Shown here one piece after another: positions 33,201 through 42,003 of a stretch of 64,000 bases of DNA. Source of the stretch: Myxococcales bacterium (GTDB taxonomy: Bacteria; Myxococcota_A; Polyangia; Polyangiales; Houyiibacteriaceae); assembly GCA_029861865.1 (NCBI GenBank), contig JAOTYL010000007.1, forward strand, positions 1-64,000, in the 5' to 3' direction. Position numbers and translations under genes: made by a program. The notes under the pieces are model-generated. The model was not told the DNA's origin and made no database searches. It saw only the letters and a list, made by a program, of their open reading frames with translations. Every line of letters begins with the position of its first letter. The stretch's first letter is position 1.

Positions 33201-34999
33201 GCGCGCTCCGCCGATTCCCTCGGGCCGTCTTCGAGCTCCCATAGGGCCGGCCAATAGTCGGGTTGCTCGTCGAGCGCCGCTTCGAGAGCGCGTGTGGGGT
33301 CGGCGCCGGCACGGCGGAGCAGTCGTGCAGCCGTCGTCAGAGCAAACGCTCCCTGTCCGTCTGCGGTGGCTGCACCCTCTTCGAGCCAGTGCTCTGCCGC
33401 GGCTCGGGGATGTTCGTGATCGAGCAGCGCAAGCGCTCGGCAAATGATCGGCTCACGTCCGCCACGCTCCTTGGCGCGCGCCAATGCTTCCCGTCGGCTC
33501 GTGACCCCGGTCTCGTCCGCGACCTCGGCAAGGGCAAGCACGGCACCCAGTCGATCGGACGCGCGGTCGAGCTCCCGCTCGAGTGCCGCCACGAAAGCGG
33601 CGCCATCGCCGAGACTCGCGGCCTTGTCGGCAAGCATCATGTCGGCCGCGACGCTTTGCGGGGCGACCGACATCGCATCCAACACGAGCTTCAGCTCGGT
33701 TTCGTCTTGGTCCGCCCCCGTCAACCGTTCCCACGCTCGAACATAGTGCCCCAATCCATGCTCATCCGATTCGGTGATGTCCTTCGCTCCGAGCTCCAGT
33801 TTGGCGCCAAGCTCTGCGCGTAGCCTCGCCGCTCTGGCGCGCCCCATGACACGCGCTTCCGGGCTCTGGTCCGCCACATCCGTATTGAAGGCTTTGCTCG
33901 CCGCGAGCGAATCGTCCGCGCGAGAGGCAATGTCCCCGAAGGTCCAAAGCGATACGACATCGTCGTGGCCGTCGAGCTGACTCATCGCTTCTTCATGTTG
34001 CCCGAGCGTCCGGTCGAGGATGGTCGCCGCAGCGCGACGAAGGGCATTGGAAAGGGCCGGGGCTTCGGCTTGCGTGGCTGCATTCAAAAGGGAGGTCACG
34101 CAGGTTTGGGCGTCGCCAAGCTCACGCGTGGCGCGGATCAGGCCGAGCCGCGCCGGAAGAGAGGTCGGGTCGAGATCAGTCGCGCGCTGGTAAAGTGCGC
34201 TTGCCGACTCCAATTTCTCTCCCTGCTCCATGAGCGTACCGGCATGTTGGATGAGAACGGACTGTGCTTTCGGTTCCGACCAGGCCGAAGCGGCGCTCGC
34301 GATCGCTTCTCCGGCGCGCGCGAAGTCGCCGCGGGCAATGCGTGCGGAGGCCAACGACATCTGCGCCACGAAATCGTCTGGTCCCATGCTGCAGGCCTGT
34401 TCGGCAGCACGCTCGGCGGCGGCCGAATCGCCGGTTCGGTGAAGATGGACGTGGGCAAGAAGCTTGAGCGCTGACGCCCGCTCCGGTGCAGAGAGATCGA
34501 GGGCGGCTTCCTTGCCTAAGGCTCGTGCCGCCGCATCCCAGTCGCCTCGCCGCATCGCGTGGCGTCTAAGGGCGCGCAGAGCAACGACGTCTCGCGCGTC
34601 GGAGTCTAGCGCCTGGCGATAGGCAACGATTGCCGAGTCCTCGTCCCCGAGCTGCTCGTGGAGCTCGGCAGCCGCCGTAAGAAGCCTTGCCCTTGCCGAG
34701 GCGGCGGCGCGTTCAGCGAGCGCATTCAAAAGGGCGATTCGGCGCCTCTTCGCCCCCTGATCTTCGCCGACTAGCGGAAGCTTCTCCTTGCGAGACGCGT
34801 GCTGAAATACCGTTCGTTGGGCGGCTTGAGCGCCGCTGTCGCTGGGATCGGGAGGGTGGGAGATTCGCTTGCCCTGGCGCCCTGTCTGAGTGGCAAGGAA
34901 CGTGTCCAGCAGGGTCGCAATGCTTTCCTCGTCGAAGTCAAACGAGGTAGGGACTGAATCCCGTTCGCCGGTGGGCACGTCGTGCTCGTCCTCAGCCAC
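30287..34999 (-). CDS. Giant TPR protein, 1570 residues (second of a tandem pair)
   Basis: The GTG at 34999 has GGAGG 4 nt upstream and lies 8 bp inside the previous gene; the frame open before it is low-complexity. After an acidic N-terminus the protein is helical repeat over about 1300 residues, with clear TPR units such as YRQALDSDARDVVALRALRR and LRECLELDPNHFGALAELTE. The last 250 residues are a non-TPR domain (RLFALCEPAFDKVLPF, LVEGAGLVAEGLGISEPKIR, RRERVFLFARALKVAG, RKLVRAVPRRYRDEVESLVL) with a counterpart in the upstream giant. No signal peptide or membrane helix is seen, so a cytoplasmic scaffold is likely. Function unknown. Confidence 0.8.
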   Translation of the reverse strand: MAEDEHDVPTGERDSVPTSFDFDEESIATLLDTFLATQTGRQGKRISHPPDPSDSGAQAAQRTVFQHASRKEKLPLVGEDQGAKRRRIALLNALAERAAASARARLLTAAAELHEQLGDEDSAIVAYRQALDSDARDVVALRALRRHAMRRGDWDAAARALGKEAALDLSAPERASALKLLAHVHLHRTGDSAAAERAAEQACSMGPDDFVAQMSLASARIARGDFARAGEAIASAASAWSEPKAQSVLIQHAGTLMEQGEKLESASALYQRATDLDPTSLPARLGLIRATRELGDAQTCVTSLLNAATQAEAPALSNALRRAAATILDRTLGQHEEAMSQLDGHDDVVSLWTFGDIASRADDSLAASKAFNTDVADQSPEARVMGRARAARLRAELGAKLELGAKDITESDEHGLGHYVRAWERLTGADQDETELKLVLDAMSVAPQSVAADMMLADKAASLGDGAAFVAALERELDRASDRLGAVLALAEVADETGVTSRREALARAKERGGREPIICRALALLDHEHPRAAAEHWLEEGAATADGQGAFALTTAARLLRRAGADPTRALEAALDEQPDYWPALWELEDGPRESAERARAASAQAARPGSSAATAALRASIWVGTDSEGLAHAEAALDRRAPDPLLLEYLVEAKGRRSESAGELLALGADHFEAVPYLERAAVAFGRAGLPARAAKALREALSHAPDDETLLVSCEEAELRAGEFARFADSAMRRAREAQDEDDKLGALWAMAAVDRLLRGDMQGARLSLQSIAESRPDHLPTARILEWDSLREQDGERILSSTRRVLGCLSEEAPERAARHRLMVEVLRTDPDILPSEVDRLLRGIDDDIDPDPGLARQVLGTAYARGDSETASRALAAIQAHLASDLQRGALVLERAHVLEQRGEPERALAVLDEAADHPLALELQAWLLHSARRWDEAAARYQEAATRAKDGRRAASLWRAAAGIFEEKLEDPERAVEAYVAATEKDITYLDVYRRLVSLYRSEGRLAEAEALTESRIEAQADTPTLVALLLDQAGQRREKGDIAGVIESLRECLELDPNHFGALAELTETHRGQRDWQGAAEALIRIARLKRSVDEQVWAFSQLAEIYDAHLRDLPRAEAALRQVLKLAPAHLETLDRLASVLSLQGKAQEAARVLEELVRRASNDDQDRDYRIRLAAAIESAGQPRHAELFLEQLRSEQPTEVDVILALADQYDRQGAGQAASMHLNRAVADLREAIDEHPEDEALWTTLVRVLNRRHGAGPASCAASAAIALGYPASLFIGAVTENEEALGEPQLPLSTAVDRIVAPKALPPTALRLFALCEPAFDKVLPFDAAAWKLRKASGKQRALVEGAGLVAEGLGISEPKIRLTDASPTACMPISGDPPTLVLGATLGEHTTRRERVFLFARALKVAGSHLAPGLRVSAEELDAVLLTLLGTHEASRVTRLALPDAQELRRKLVRAVPRRYRDEVESLVLDIRGDPDFSSRSVPMAIAELGSRVALTLTGDVPSAISALLKVAGREMPSALGPRLAAARATPEVWSLIRFALSDAHFEARTQAGVDR

Positions 35000-37900
35000 G
35001 TGACCTCCACCGTGGGGACTCAGGCCCGGCCCAAAAACGCAAAAGATCGAGAGCCCGCGCCGACGCACGGAGCCCTTCGAGATCCGCGCTGCGGGATGGG
35101 AGGGTTTCCCGAAGCGCGACGCCGATGTCACCCACAGTCATGAGCCCCGCTCGATCGGCGCTTTGCTGAAGCCTGCGAGCGACTTGCCGCAGCCCTGTCG
35201 CAGTGATGTGAGCCTCGGAGATCAGGTCGTGCACTGCGCGTTTGACCGACCGTGGCAGCTTCACCTGGACCTCGGCCAAAGCGTTGGAGTCGCTCTCGAC
35301 CTTACAGCGTGCGGCTCGAAGAATGCCGGCGAGCTTGACCGCGATGTCCTCGGTCGAGCCATCGATCAGCTCCATCGTTCCGCGCGGAGCGGCCCAAGCA
35401 AGACGGCCCGCGTGGAAAAGGTCGGCGTCTTCGAGCCCTGGCTTGCTCTCTGGCGGTACCAACCAATCGACCTCACCGCGTCGATTCATTCGCGCTCGCG
35501 GGCCCGTGGGAGCATCGGCTACCGCGATCGTACCGAGCGGTGCGCCAAAGCGCTGGCACAGAAGATCGAGCTGTTCGTAAACCCGATCCTCAGGGCCGGC
35601 TCTTGGTCGCGATGGCAGCCGGCCCTTCCCCAGACTCGGCCCGGCTCGTCGCACCACTTGCTCGAGGGTCTCGTCGGCATCTACGTCTCCGAGAGCTTCG
35701 AGAGGCACATGATCGAACGTCGGCCCCGACCCGTGTGTGTCCTCCGCGGAAGGGTCGAGGCTGAACGCAGCAAGGCAGGCGTTCACCGCTTTCGCCCGCT
35801 CCGGCTGTGACAGCCAGGTGGCGGCGTCTCGCAAGCCTTCAAGCAGCGAGGCGTCGAGCTCGCCGCGATCGATACGCTCCCAAATCGCGCGCTCATAGCC
35901 CTCGATCGCGGTGAGGAGAGGCGCGTCCTCGAGGAGCTCGATTAGGCCCGAAATCGCCGTGCGATGCGTTGGCTCTAGGCTCAGCGCGCGCCGGTAAGCG
36001 TCCACGGCCCGGTCATCGTGCTCAAGGGTCGACTCGAGCTTCCCGATTCGGGTGAGCACTGACGCGTCCGCCAATCCGAGCTCGTCCACCGCCCGCAACT
36101 GGGCGAGCGCATCTTCGCTCCGCCCGAGCCTGCTTTCGAGGAAGTCTGCGGCACCGAGGTGCGCGACGCGTTTCTGCGCTGGGGGGATCTCTGCCTCCGC
36201 GAGTCGCCGAAGACTCCCCACGGCTTCGTCCCAATGCTCTAGCGAGACATGAACTTCGGCCGCCAACGCCAGTGCGCCAGGATGGTCCGGCGCTTCGGTA
36301 AAGAGCTCGTCGAGCACCTCCAACGCTTCGGTCCGTTCGCTGAATCCGCGAAGGAGTCGCGCGCGCTCGTAGAGAAGGTCCTCACGTTCACGGGGGCCAC
36401 CTTGCTCGAGGCGCGACGCGACGAGATCTTGAAGCGCGTCCGCATCTTCCTTGTCGGCGAGGAGATCGTGCAGGCGTCGGAACGCAACGTCTCTGCTCGG
36501 GTCCGCTGCCAACGCGGCCCGGAACAAATCCTCCGCCTGCTGGTCTTGGTCGAGGTAGTCCAAGCGCACGACGCCGGCCTCTTCCAATAGGTCGGCGCGC
36601 AGCGCACCATCGACGGATCGGGCGAGACGCTCGCACGCAAGCGCCGCAAGCGACCAGTCCTGACTCTGACGAGCTGCACCTCTGAGCGTTTCCCAAAGCG
36701 CTAGATCGTCTGGCCGCTTGTCGACCTCGCGGCTCAGGAGCGCCACCGCTTCGGCGCCTCGACCTGTGTCGACCAATGCGCGGCAGTATGCCGCCTCGAG
36801 CGCGGCGCGCCCCAGTACGTCGCTATGATGAAGCCTATGCTCGAGGGCCGCTGCGCGGAACTCGGGATCGTCGGCCGGACTCGAGGCTTCGTCGACAGCG
36901 ATGGTCGCGTCGAGCTCGTCCTTTGCGAGCTCGGCCGTGCCCTGTGCCAGCAGAAACAGCTCGTCCGCGGCATCGGCAGCCCGCGCAATGCTCGTCGCTC
37001 GAAGACTTTGCAGAAGCGCGCCCGCTCGGAGATGATCGAGAGGCGCTAGCTCGGAGAGGCGAAGCCAGGCGTCTCCGGTTGGCGTGCTGCGTGCGAGATC
37101 GGCGCGCCAAGCCCCGAGGGCCTCCGCAAAGCCAGGGAGTGGATCGTCGGTCGAGGGAACCGCGCGCTCGAGGACGCGCTCAGCGACCCCCCGCTGGGAA
37201 TCGGTGGTGAGCCGACCTGGGACGGACAGGAGGCCGATCGCCGCCGCGATCGAAGTTGCAGGGTCGTCTAGGGCAGCTCCATACGCTTCAGCGGCCTCCG
37301 ACTCGCGGCCCGCGTCACCGAGAGCATCTCCGAGCAGGACTGAGTAGAGGTCCGATACACCCCCATCGAGCTCGCATTGCGCCAACGCTTCGTACGCGCG
37401 GATCGTCGCACCCGCATCGCCTTGCCGCCTTGCGATGTCGAGAAGCGCGAGCGCCGCGGAAGGCGAGGACGGAAAGGCTTTGAGTGCGACTTCGTATGCG
37501 TGCCTCGCGGTCGCGAGGTCCCCGTCGCGTTCGGCAGTCGCACCTGCGAGTAGCAAAGATAACTCGTCCAACCGATGTGCCGGGTCACTCTCAGAGCGTT
37601 CGCGTGCCAGAGATACTGCGGCCTCGGGTCGTCCGCTTTCGCGCAATACGCTTTGGAGCAATGAAAGCACATAGTCATCGTCCGGCGCTTCCTCGAGTGC
37701 CCGTCGAAGCGTGTCTTCGGAGGACTCCCATCGGCCCGCACGCGCGTATGCTTGCGCGGCTGCGCACAGATGCCCGACGCGGACCTCGTTTCCCGTGAGG
37801 GAAGCGAGGGTTTCGTGCGCTTGGATCAGAAGGTCTAAATCGCCAGTCCAAGCTGCCCGCACGCGCGCGATGTGAGGTGCCCAGCGCTGGTGTGCGGGGT

Positions 37901-39428
37901 CATCGACTTTTGCATGCAACAACGCGTGTGCTTCATCGCTTGCGCCGAGACTGCGCTGCAAGACGTCGTATTTCGAGAATGTGAGAGTCGCTCGCTCGTC
38001 AGCGCTTAGCCCGCGCGACAACAACGCATCGCACCAATCTCGGAATGGTTCGAAGCGCTGCGAGATCAGCGCCGCGCCCATCGCTTCGCGAAGGATCGCA
38101 TCGCCCGACTCCTGTGCAACGCTGGCCGCCTCCTCGTAGAGGCTTTGGGCGCGCTCTGCGCCGGAGGGTTGGGAGGCGGCGAGCTGAGCCGCGTGCCAAA
38201 GCGTGCACGCGCGGTCTTCCCCGGGCAGACGGTCTGCGTGTCGGCAAAGGGCATCGATGCGAGCCTCGTCCGCACCTGCGCGGATCAATGCTACGTCGAG
38301 CGCTGCGTGTGCATAGACCGACTCCGGGTACCGTTCCGCGATGGCTGTCAGCGTCTCGATGGCGTTTCCCAGATCATCGTCTGCAAGAGCGCGGCGAATT
38401 TCGCGCGCAACGAAACCTGGGTGGCTCGGTGCCGATGCACGGAACCACTCAGACGCCGCCCGAATCCGGCCTTCGTCGCCGATTCGCTCTGCCATAGAAA
38501 GTGCTCGGAGACGGAGGCCCGCGTCGTCGGGTCGTAAGCGAAGCGCGGACTCGATAAGCGCACTTGCCCCGGCCGGATCGTTCAGCGACTCGAGACGATG
38601 TTCTGCGGCTTCTTCCCAAATGAGGGCAGCCGTGGGCCGCCGACGCCCCTTAGGAATCGGGACTTGGAGTGGATCCATGGGGACGTCGGACGCCGCTGCC
38701 CCTTCGAGTTGCTCGCCCAACGCGCTGGCAGCGCGATCGAACACATCCCATCGCTCGTGTTCTCGTGCCACGCGGATCATGAGCATGCGGGCCTGCCAAC
38801 TCAATGCGTCCGATTCGCAAACGCGCTCGAGCGCTTCGAGAGACGCATCGATCTCGCCTGCGTCGAGCTCTGCAAGCGCCAAGTCTAGCCAAAGCCCCGC
38901 ACGCAAATCGCCGTCGGTTGCGTGTCGGGCCTGAGCACGCAGTGCTTCGCGGAGGGAGGCTTGGTCGCCGCGGGCCTGGGCGAGCCACTCGAGGATCAGC
39001 GCCGCAAGCGCGGGCTCCGGCGACTCTTCGATCGCCTCTCGAAGCAACGAAGCCCACTGTTCGGTGTGGAGGGCTAAGTCGACGAGTGCAGCCGCCTTGA
39101 GCGAGCCCTCCTCTGTTGCCGCAACCTGCGCCTCACACAGCGCCGGAACCGAGTGTCCGTTCGACTCGCGCTCGGCAATTCGCAGCCTCGCCATGAGAGC
39201 CGGGTGAAAAAGGGGGTCGACGGCTGCGGCTCGCTCATAGAGTTCCGACGCCTTCTCCGGCTCTTCGAGCGCGTGCTCGTGGAGGACCCCAACTTCATAG
39301 AGGATCGCAGCCTCGGTCGCGGGATCGGTCTCCGCCTCGAGCTCGCGACGTAGATTTGCCACCCGCAACTCGATCGAGTCCCGCTTTCCTGCGGCCCCGG
39401 GCGGGCTGGATGGCGGCTGTTCGATCAT
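34992..39428 (-). CDS. Giant TPR protein, 1478 residues (first of a tandem pair)
   Basis: Starts MIEQPPSSPPGAAGKRDSIE and soon enters TPR-like helices (EVGVLHEHALEEPEKASELY, YERAAAVDPLFHPALMARLR). Repeats continue to about residue 1280, for example VDAYRRALSLEPTHRTAISG. The final 195 residues form a separate domain (YEQLDLLCQRFGAPLGTIAV, DLFHAGRLAWAAPRGTMELI, KLPRSVKRAVHDLISEAHIT, ALDLLRFWAGP) that matches the end of the downstream giant segment by segment. There is no export signal. It begins 12 nt after the SDR gene. Function unknown; large TPR scaffolds of this kind are frequent in myxobacteria. Confidence 0.8.
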   Translation of the reverse strand: MIEQPPSSPPGAAGKRDSIELRVANLRRELEAETDPATEAAILYEVGVLHEHALEEPEKASELYERAAAVDPLFHPALMARLRIAERESNGHSVPALCEAQVAATEEGSLKAAALVDLALHTEQWASLLREAIEESPEPALAALILEWLAQARGDQASLREALRAQARHATDGDLRAGLWLDLALAELDAGEIDASLEALERVCESDALSWQARMLMIRVAREHERWDVFDRAASALGEQLEGAAASDVPMDPLQVPIPKGRRRPTAALIWEEAAEHRLESLNDPAGASALIESALRLRPDDAGLRLRALSMAERIGDEGRIRAASEWFRASAPSHPGFVAREIRRALADDDLGNAIETLTAIAERYPESVYAHAALDVALIRAGADEARIDALCRHADRLPGEDRACTLWHAAQLAASQPSGAERAQSLYEEAASVAQESGDAILREAMGAALISQRFEPFRDWCDALLSRGLSADERATLTFSKYDVLQRSLGASDEAHALLHAKVDDPAHQRWAPHIARVRAAWTGDLDLLIQAHETLASLTGNEVRVGHLCAAAQAYARAGRWESSEDTLRRALEEAPDDDYVLSLLQSVLRESGRPEAAVSLARERSESDPAHRLDELSLLLAGATAERDGDLATARHAYEVALKAFPSSPSAALALLDIARRQGDAGATIRAYEALAQCELDGGVSDLYSVLLGDALGDAGRESEAAEAYGAALDDPATSIAAAIGLLSVPGRLTTDSQRGVAERVLERAVPSTDDPLPGFAEALGAWRADLARSTPTGDAWLRLSELAPLDHLRAGALLQSLRATSIARAADAADELFLLAQGTAELAKDELDATIAVDEASSPADDPEFRAAALEHRLHHSDVLGRAALEAAYCRALVDTGRGAEAVALLSREVDKRPDDLALWETLRGAARQSQDWSLAALACERLARSVDGALRADLLEEAGVVRLDYLDQDQQAEDLFRAALAADPSRDVAFRRLHDLLADKEDADALQDLVASRLEQGGPREREDLLYERARLLRGFSERTEALEVLDELFTEAPDHPGALALAAEVHVSLEHWDEAVGSLRRLAEAEIPPAQKRVAHLGAADFLESRLGRSEDALAQLRAVDELGLADASVLTRIGKLESTLEHDDRAVDAYRRALSLEPTHRTAISGLIELLEDAPLLTAIEGYERAIWERIDRGELDASLLEGLRDAATWLSQPERAKAVNACLAAFSLDPSAEDTHGSGPTFDHVPLEALGDVDADETLEQVVRRAGPSLGKGRLPSRPRAGPEDRVYEQLDLLCQRFGAPLGTIAVADAPTGPRARMNRRGEVDWLVPPESKPGLEDADLFHAGRLAWAAPRGTMELIDGSTEDIAVKLAGILRAARCKVESDSNALAEVQVKLPRSVKRAVHDLISEAHITATGLRQVARRLQQSADRAGLMTVGDIGVALRETLPSRSADLEGLRASARALDLLRFWAGPESPRWRSRG

Positions 39429-39440
39429 CCGCCGCTCCGG

Positions 39441-40202
39441 CTATCCGAGCGTCCAACCACCGTCTATGACCATGACGTCTCCCGTCAGATAGTCCGATTC
39501 GTCCGAAGCCAAGTATACCGCACCTCCAGCGATGTCTTCCGGCTGGCCGACGCGTTTTAAGGCAGTGCGATCGACGACCATCGACCGAAAGGTGTCGTTT
39601 TCGACGAGGACTTGCGCAAACTTCGTCTCGATCAGCCCGGGCGCGATGGCGTTGATGCGTATCCCTGCCGGCCCGAGCTCCATGGCAAGTGTCCGAGTCA
39701 TGGAGATCACGGCGGCTTTGGTCATTCCGTAGACGCCCTGCATGGGGGCGGCCATCTGTCCCGCGACGCTGGCGACGTTGATGATCGAGCCCTTCGCTTT
39801 GCGCTGTTGGAGATGATCGACCACGAGCCGCGTCATCCCGAAGTAGCCTTTGACATTCACTTCGAAGGTCTTGTCCCAAGCGCCCCAGTCGATCGTGAGC
39901 ATCGGGCCAAAGTGCGGATTGGTGGCTGCGTTGTTCACGAGAATGTCGACCTTGCCGTAGGTGTCGATCGCCTGTTCCAGCATCGCTTGGCGTTTGTCCT
40001 GGTGACCCACGTGGCAAGCGATCGGGGTGGCCTCGCCGCCGCCCGCCCGAATCTTGTCGGCGACGGCCTGCAAGCCTTCGATCTTGCGCGAGACGAGGAC
40101 CACCTTCGCCCCTTCTTCGGCCATTTTGCCAGCGATAGCCTCGCCGATGCCACGGCTCGATCCCGTGATGATTGCAACCTTGCCCTCGAGTCGCTTGCCC
40201 AT
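39441..40202 (-). CDS. Short-chain dehydrogenase/reductase
   Basis: A 253-residue classical SDR: IITGSSRGIGEAIAGKMAEE binds the cofactor, DILVNNAATNP is the NNAG-type motif, the catalytic Ser is in INVASVAG and Tyr-Lys in YGMTKAAV. The Arg in LVSRK after the second strand suggests NADP(H) preference. Substrate is unknown; FabG-like ketoacyl reductase or an alcohol dehydrogenase are both possible. It is the first gene of the minus-strand operon that contains the giant TPR genes, 12 nt upstream of the first. Confidence 0.85.
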   Translation of the reverse strand: MGKRLEGKVAIITGSSRGIGEAIAGKMAEEGAKVVLVSRKIEGLQAVADKIRAGGGEATPIACHVGHQDKRQAMLEQAIDTYGKVDILVNNAATNPHFGPMLTIDWGAWDKTFEVNVKGYFGMTRLVVDHLQQRKAKGSIINVASVAGQMAAPMQGVYGMTKAAVISMTRTLAMELGPAGIRINAIAPGLIETKFAQVLVENDTFRSMVVDRTALKRVGQPEDIAGGAVYLASDESDYLTGDVMVIDGGWTLG

Positions 40203-40336
40203 GATGTCTCCCGTTTCCGTGTGTCAGGGGTATAGCGCTCCGTGGGGTGGTATTACCAGTGCGATCTTCACGGGACTTGCGCGCAGTGTGTCCTGCGTAA
40301 GACTCTCGCCTTGACCGACTGCATCGCGAGGTCGTT

Positions 40337-41311
40337 CTGACGCTGCTTTACGCAACCGCTGGCCTCCTCCTCGGCTTCATCGCGGTCGTCTGGGGTGCGG
40401 ATCGCTTCGTCGACGGGGCGGCCAGCTTGGCGACGGACCTGGGCGTCAGTCGGCTCGTCATAGGCCTCACGGTCGTCGCCTTCGGGACCTCTGCACCGGA
40501 GATGCTCGTTTCAGGAATAGCCGCCTGGGCCGGAAGTCCGCAGATGGGGATCGGGAACGCGATCGGATCCAACATCGTCAACGTCACGTTGGCGTTAGGA
40601 GCGGCCTCTTTGGTGTGCCCCCTTCGAGTTCACTCGCGGTTGCTGATCCGTGAGCTCCCCGTGCTTTTAGGGATCATGATCGTCGCCTGGATCTTTCTCT
40701 CGGACGACAGCTTGAGCCGCATCGAGGGCATCATCCTGCTGGTTGGCATGATCGTGCTCCTGATCTGGATCGGGATTCAGGGGCGTCGTGAGAACCAAGA
40801 CCCCGACCCTCTCGCCGCCTTGTTTGATGGCGAGATACCCGAGCCTGCTCCGGCCTTGAAAGCCGCGCTTTGGTTTATCTTGGGGCTCGTAGTGCTCCTC
40901 GTCGGTTCTCGCGTGCTGGTATGGGGGGCCGTAGAGATCGCGCGGGGCGTCGGCGTGAGCGAGCTTGTGATCGGGCTGACCCTAGTGGCGCTCGGAACGA
41001 GCCTTCCGGAGCTCGCCGCATCGATCGCTGCTGCAAGGCGGGATGAACAAGACATCGCGGTCGGCAATGTCGTGGGCTCGAACATGTTCAATCTGCTCGG
41101 CGTTCTCGGTCTGCCTGGCGTCATCGCGCCGGGCGCCGTCGTCGATCACGCCCTCGTGACTCGGGATTTCCCGATCATGGTCGGCGTGACTTTGCTACTG
41201 ATCGCGACGGCGATCGTGAAAAAAAATAACCACATCGGCCGAAGGACAGGTTTCGTGCTGGTGAGTCTCTTCGTGGTCTACTTCGTGATGCTCTTCATTC
41301 AGCCGTCGTAG
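40337..41311 (+). CDS. Calcium/sodium antiporter of the CaCA family (YrbG-like)
   Basis: A 324-residue antiporter with two inverted alpha-repeats: GLTVVAFGTSAPEMLVS with GNAIGSNIVNVTLALGA, and GLTLVALGTSLPELAAS with GNVVGSNMFNLLGVLG. The conserved acidic and Asn residues bind Ca2+ and Na+. Homology clearly extends upstream of the first ATG/GTG/TTG-type codon (TTG 40427) through LLYATAGLLLGFIAVVWGAD. In that stretch the only plausible initiator is CTG at 40337, preceded by GAGG 5 nt before; no ATG, GTG or TTG occurs back to the in-frame TAA at 40298. With CTG the length matches YrbG (about 325). Confidence 0.82.
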   Translation: MTLLYATAGLLLGFIAVVWGADRFVDGAASLATDLGVSRLVIGLTVVAFGTSAPEMLVSGIAAWAGSPQMGIGNAIGSNIVNVTLALGAASLVCPLRVHSRLLIRELPVLLGIMIVAWIFLSDDSLSRIEGIILLVGMIVLLIWIGIQGRRENQDPDPLAALFDGEIPEPAPALKAALWFILGLVVLLVGSRVLVWGAVEIARGVGVSELVIGLTLVALGTSLPELAASIAAARRDEQDIAVGNVVGSNMFNLLGVLGLPGVIAPGAVVDHALVTRDFPIMVGVTLLLIATAIVKKNNHIGRRTGFVLVSLFVVYFVMLFIQPS

Positions 41312-41918
41312 CTGCCGGGCGCGGGCTTCTCGTCCATATCAAAGTCATGTTGTTCGCGGGCATCGCGACCCGCTCCACGAGCTCGAATCCCGTTTGTTTG
41401 CCCAGCTCCCGCAAGTCGTCGACATCACGCACGCCCCATTCGGGGTTGCGTGCGCGTAGGGTCTGGTCGAACGCTGCGTTGCTCTGCGACGTGTGTGTTC
41501 CATGAAGACGATATGGACCGTACGTGATCAGCGGCTGAGCTTCCTCTAAGATTTTCGAAGCGCCGCCAAAGAGAGCCGCGGTCGCTTCCCACGGGGCGAT
41601 GTGAATCATGTTGATGCACAAGATCGCGTCGGCTTCGACGCGCGGCCATGGGTTTGTTCTCACGTCCAATTCGACCGGCGGCAGAAGGTTGTCTCGCCGG
41701 GCCTCGCGAACACGAGCCCTGATGCTTTCGAGGGCCTCTCGAGAAGCGTCGCTCGGCTGCCATCGAATCCTGCTTAGATGTTCGGAGAAGAAGCTCGCAT
41801 GCTGGCCAGTTCCGCTCGCTATCTCGAGCACCAAGCCGTCAGAGGGCAGGGTGCGTCGAAGCACGTCGAGAATCGGTCGCTGGTTACGCTCTGCGGCAGG
41901 TGCGAAAGCTTTGGTCAT
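41295..41918 (-). CDS. DUF938-type SAM-dependent methyltransferase
   Basis: A 207-residue protein. FAPAAERNQRPILDVLRRTL leads into LVLEIASGTGQHASFFSEHL, the SAM-binding GxGxG-type loop, then WQPSDAS and AILCINMIHIAPWEA, all characteristic of the DUF938 family. Substrate unknown. The start at 41918 suits the family N-terminus; the frame stays open for 131 residues upstream, but those lie in the divergent promoter and phosphotransferase gene. Its stop overlaps the antiporter's 3' end by 17 bp in convergent orientation. Confidence 0.82.
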   Translation of the reverse strand: MTKAFAPAAERNQRPILDVLRRTLPSDGLVLEIASGTGQHASFFSEHLSRIRWQPSDASREALESIRARVREARRDNLLPPVELDVRTNPWPRVEADAILCINMIHIAPWEATAALFGGASKILEEAQPLITYGPYRLHGTHTSQSNAAFDQTLRARNPEWGVRDVDDLRELGKQTGFELVERVAMPANNMTLIWTRSPRPAATTAE

Positions 41919-42003
41919 TGATGGCCCGTGAGCTTGCTGTCTGCGCGGTTCATAGCCCATAACTACCCACATCGAAACGAAGGGCCGGGATCTAGGTGGA
42001 AGG

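Noticed and set aside
32035..33447. 470-residue plus-strand frame opposite the second giant TPR gene
   Set aside because: Arg/Pro/Ala-rich with no domain, typical of antisense frames in GC-rich DNA; the minus strand carries clear TPR units.
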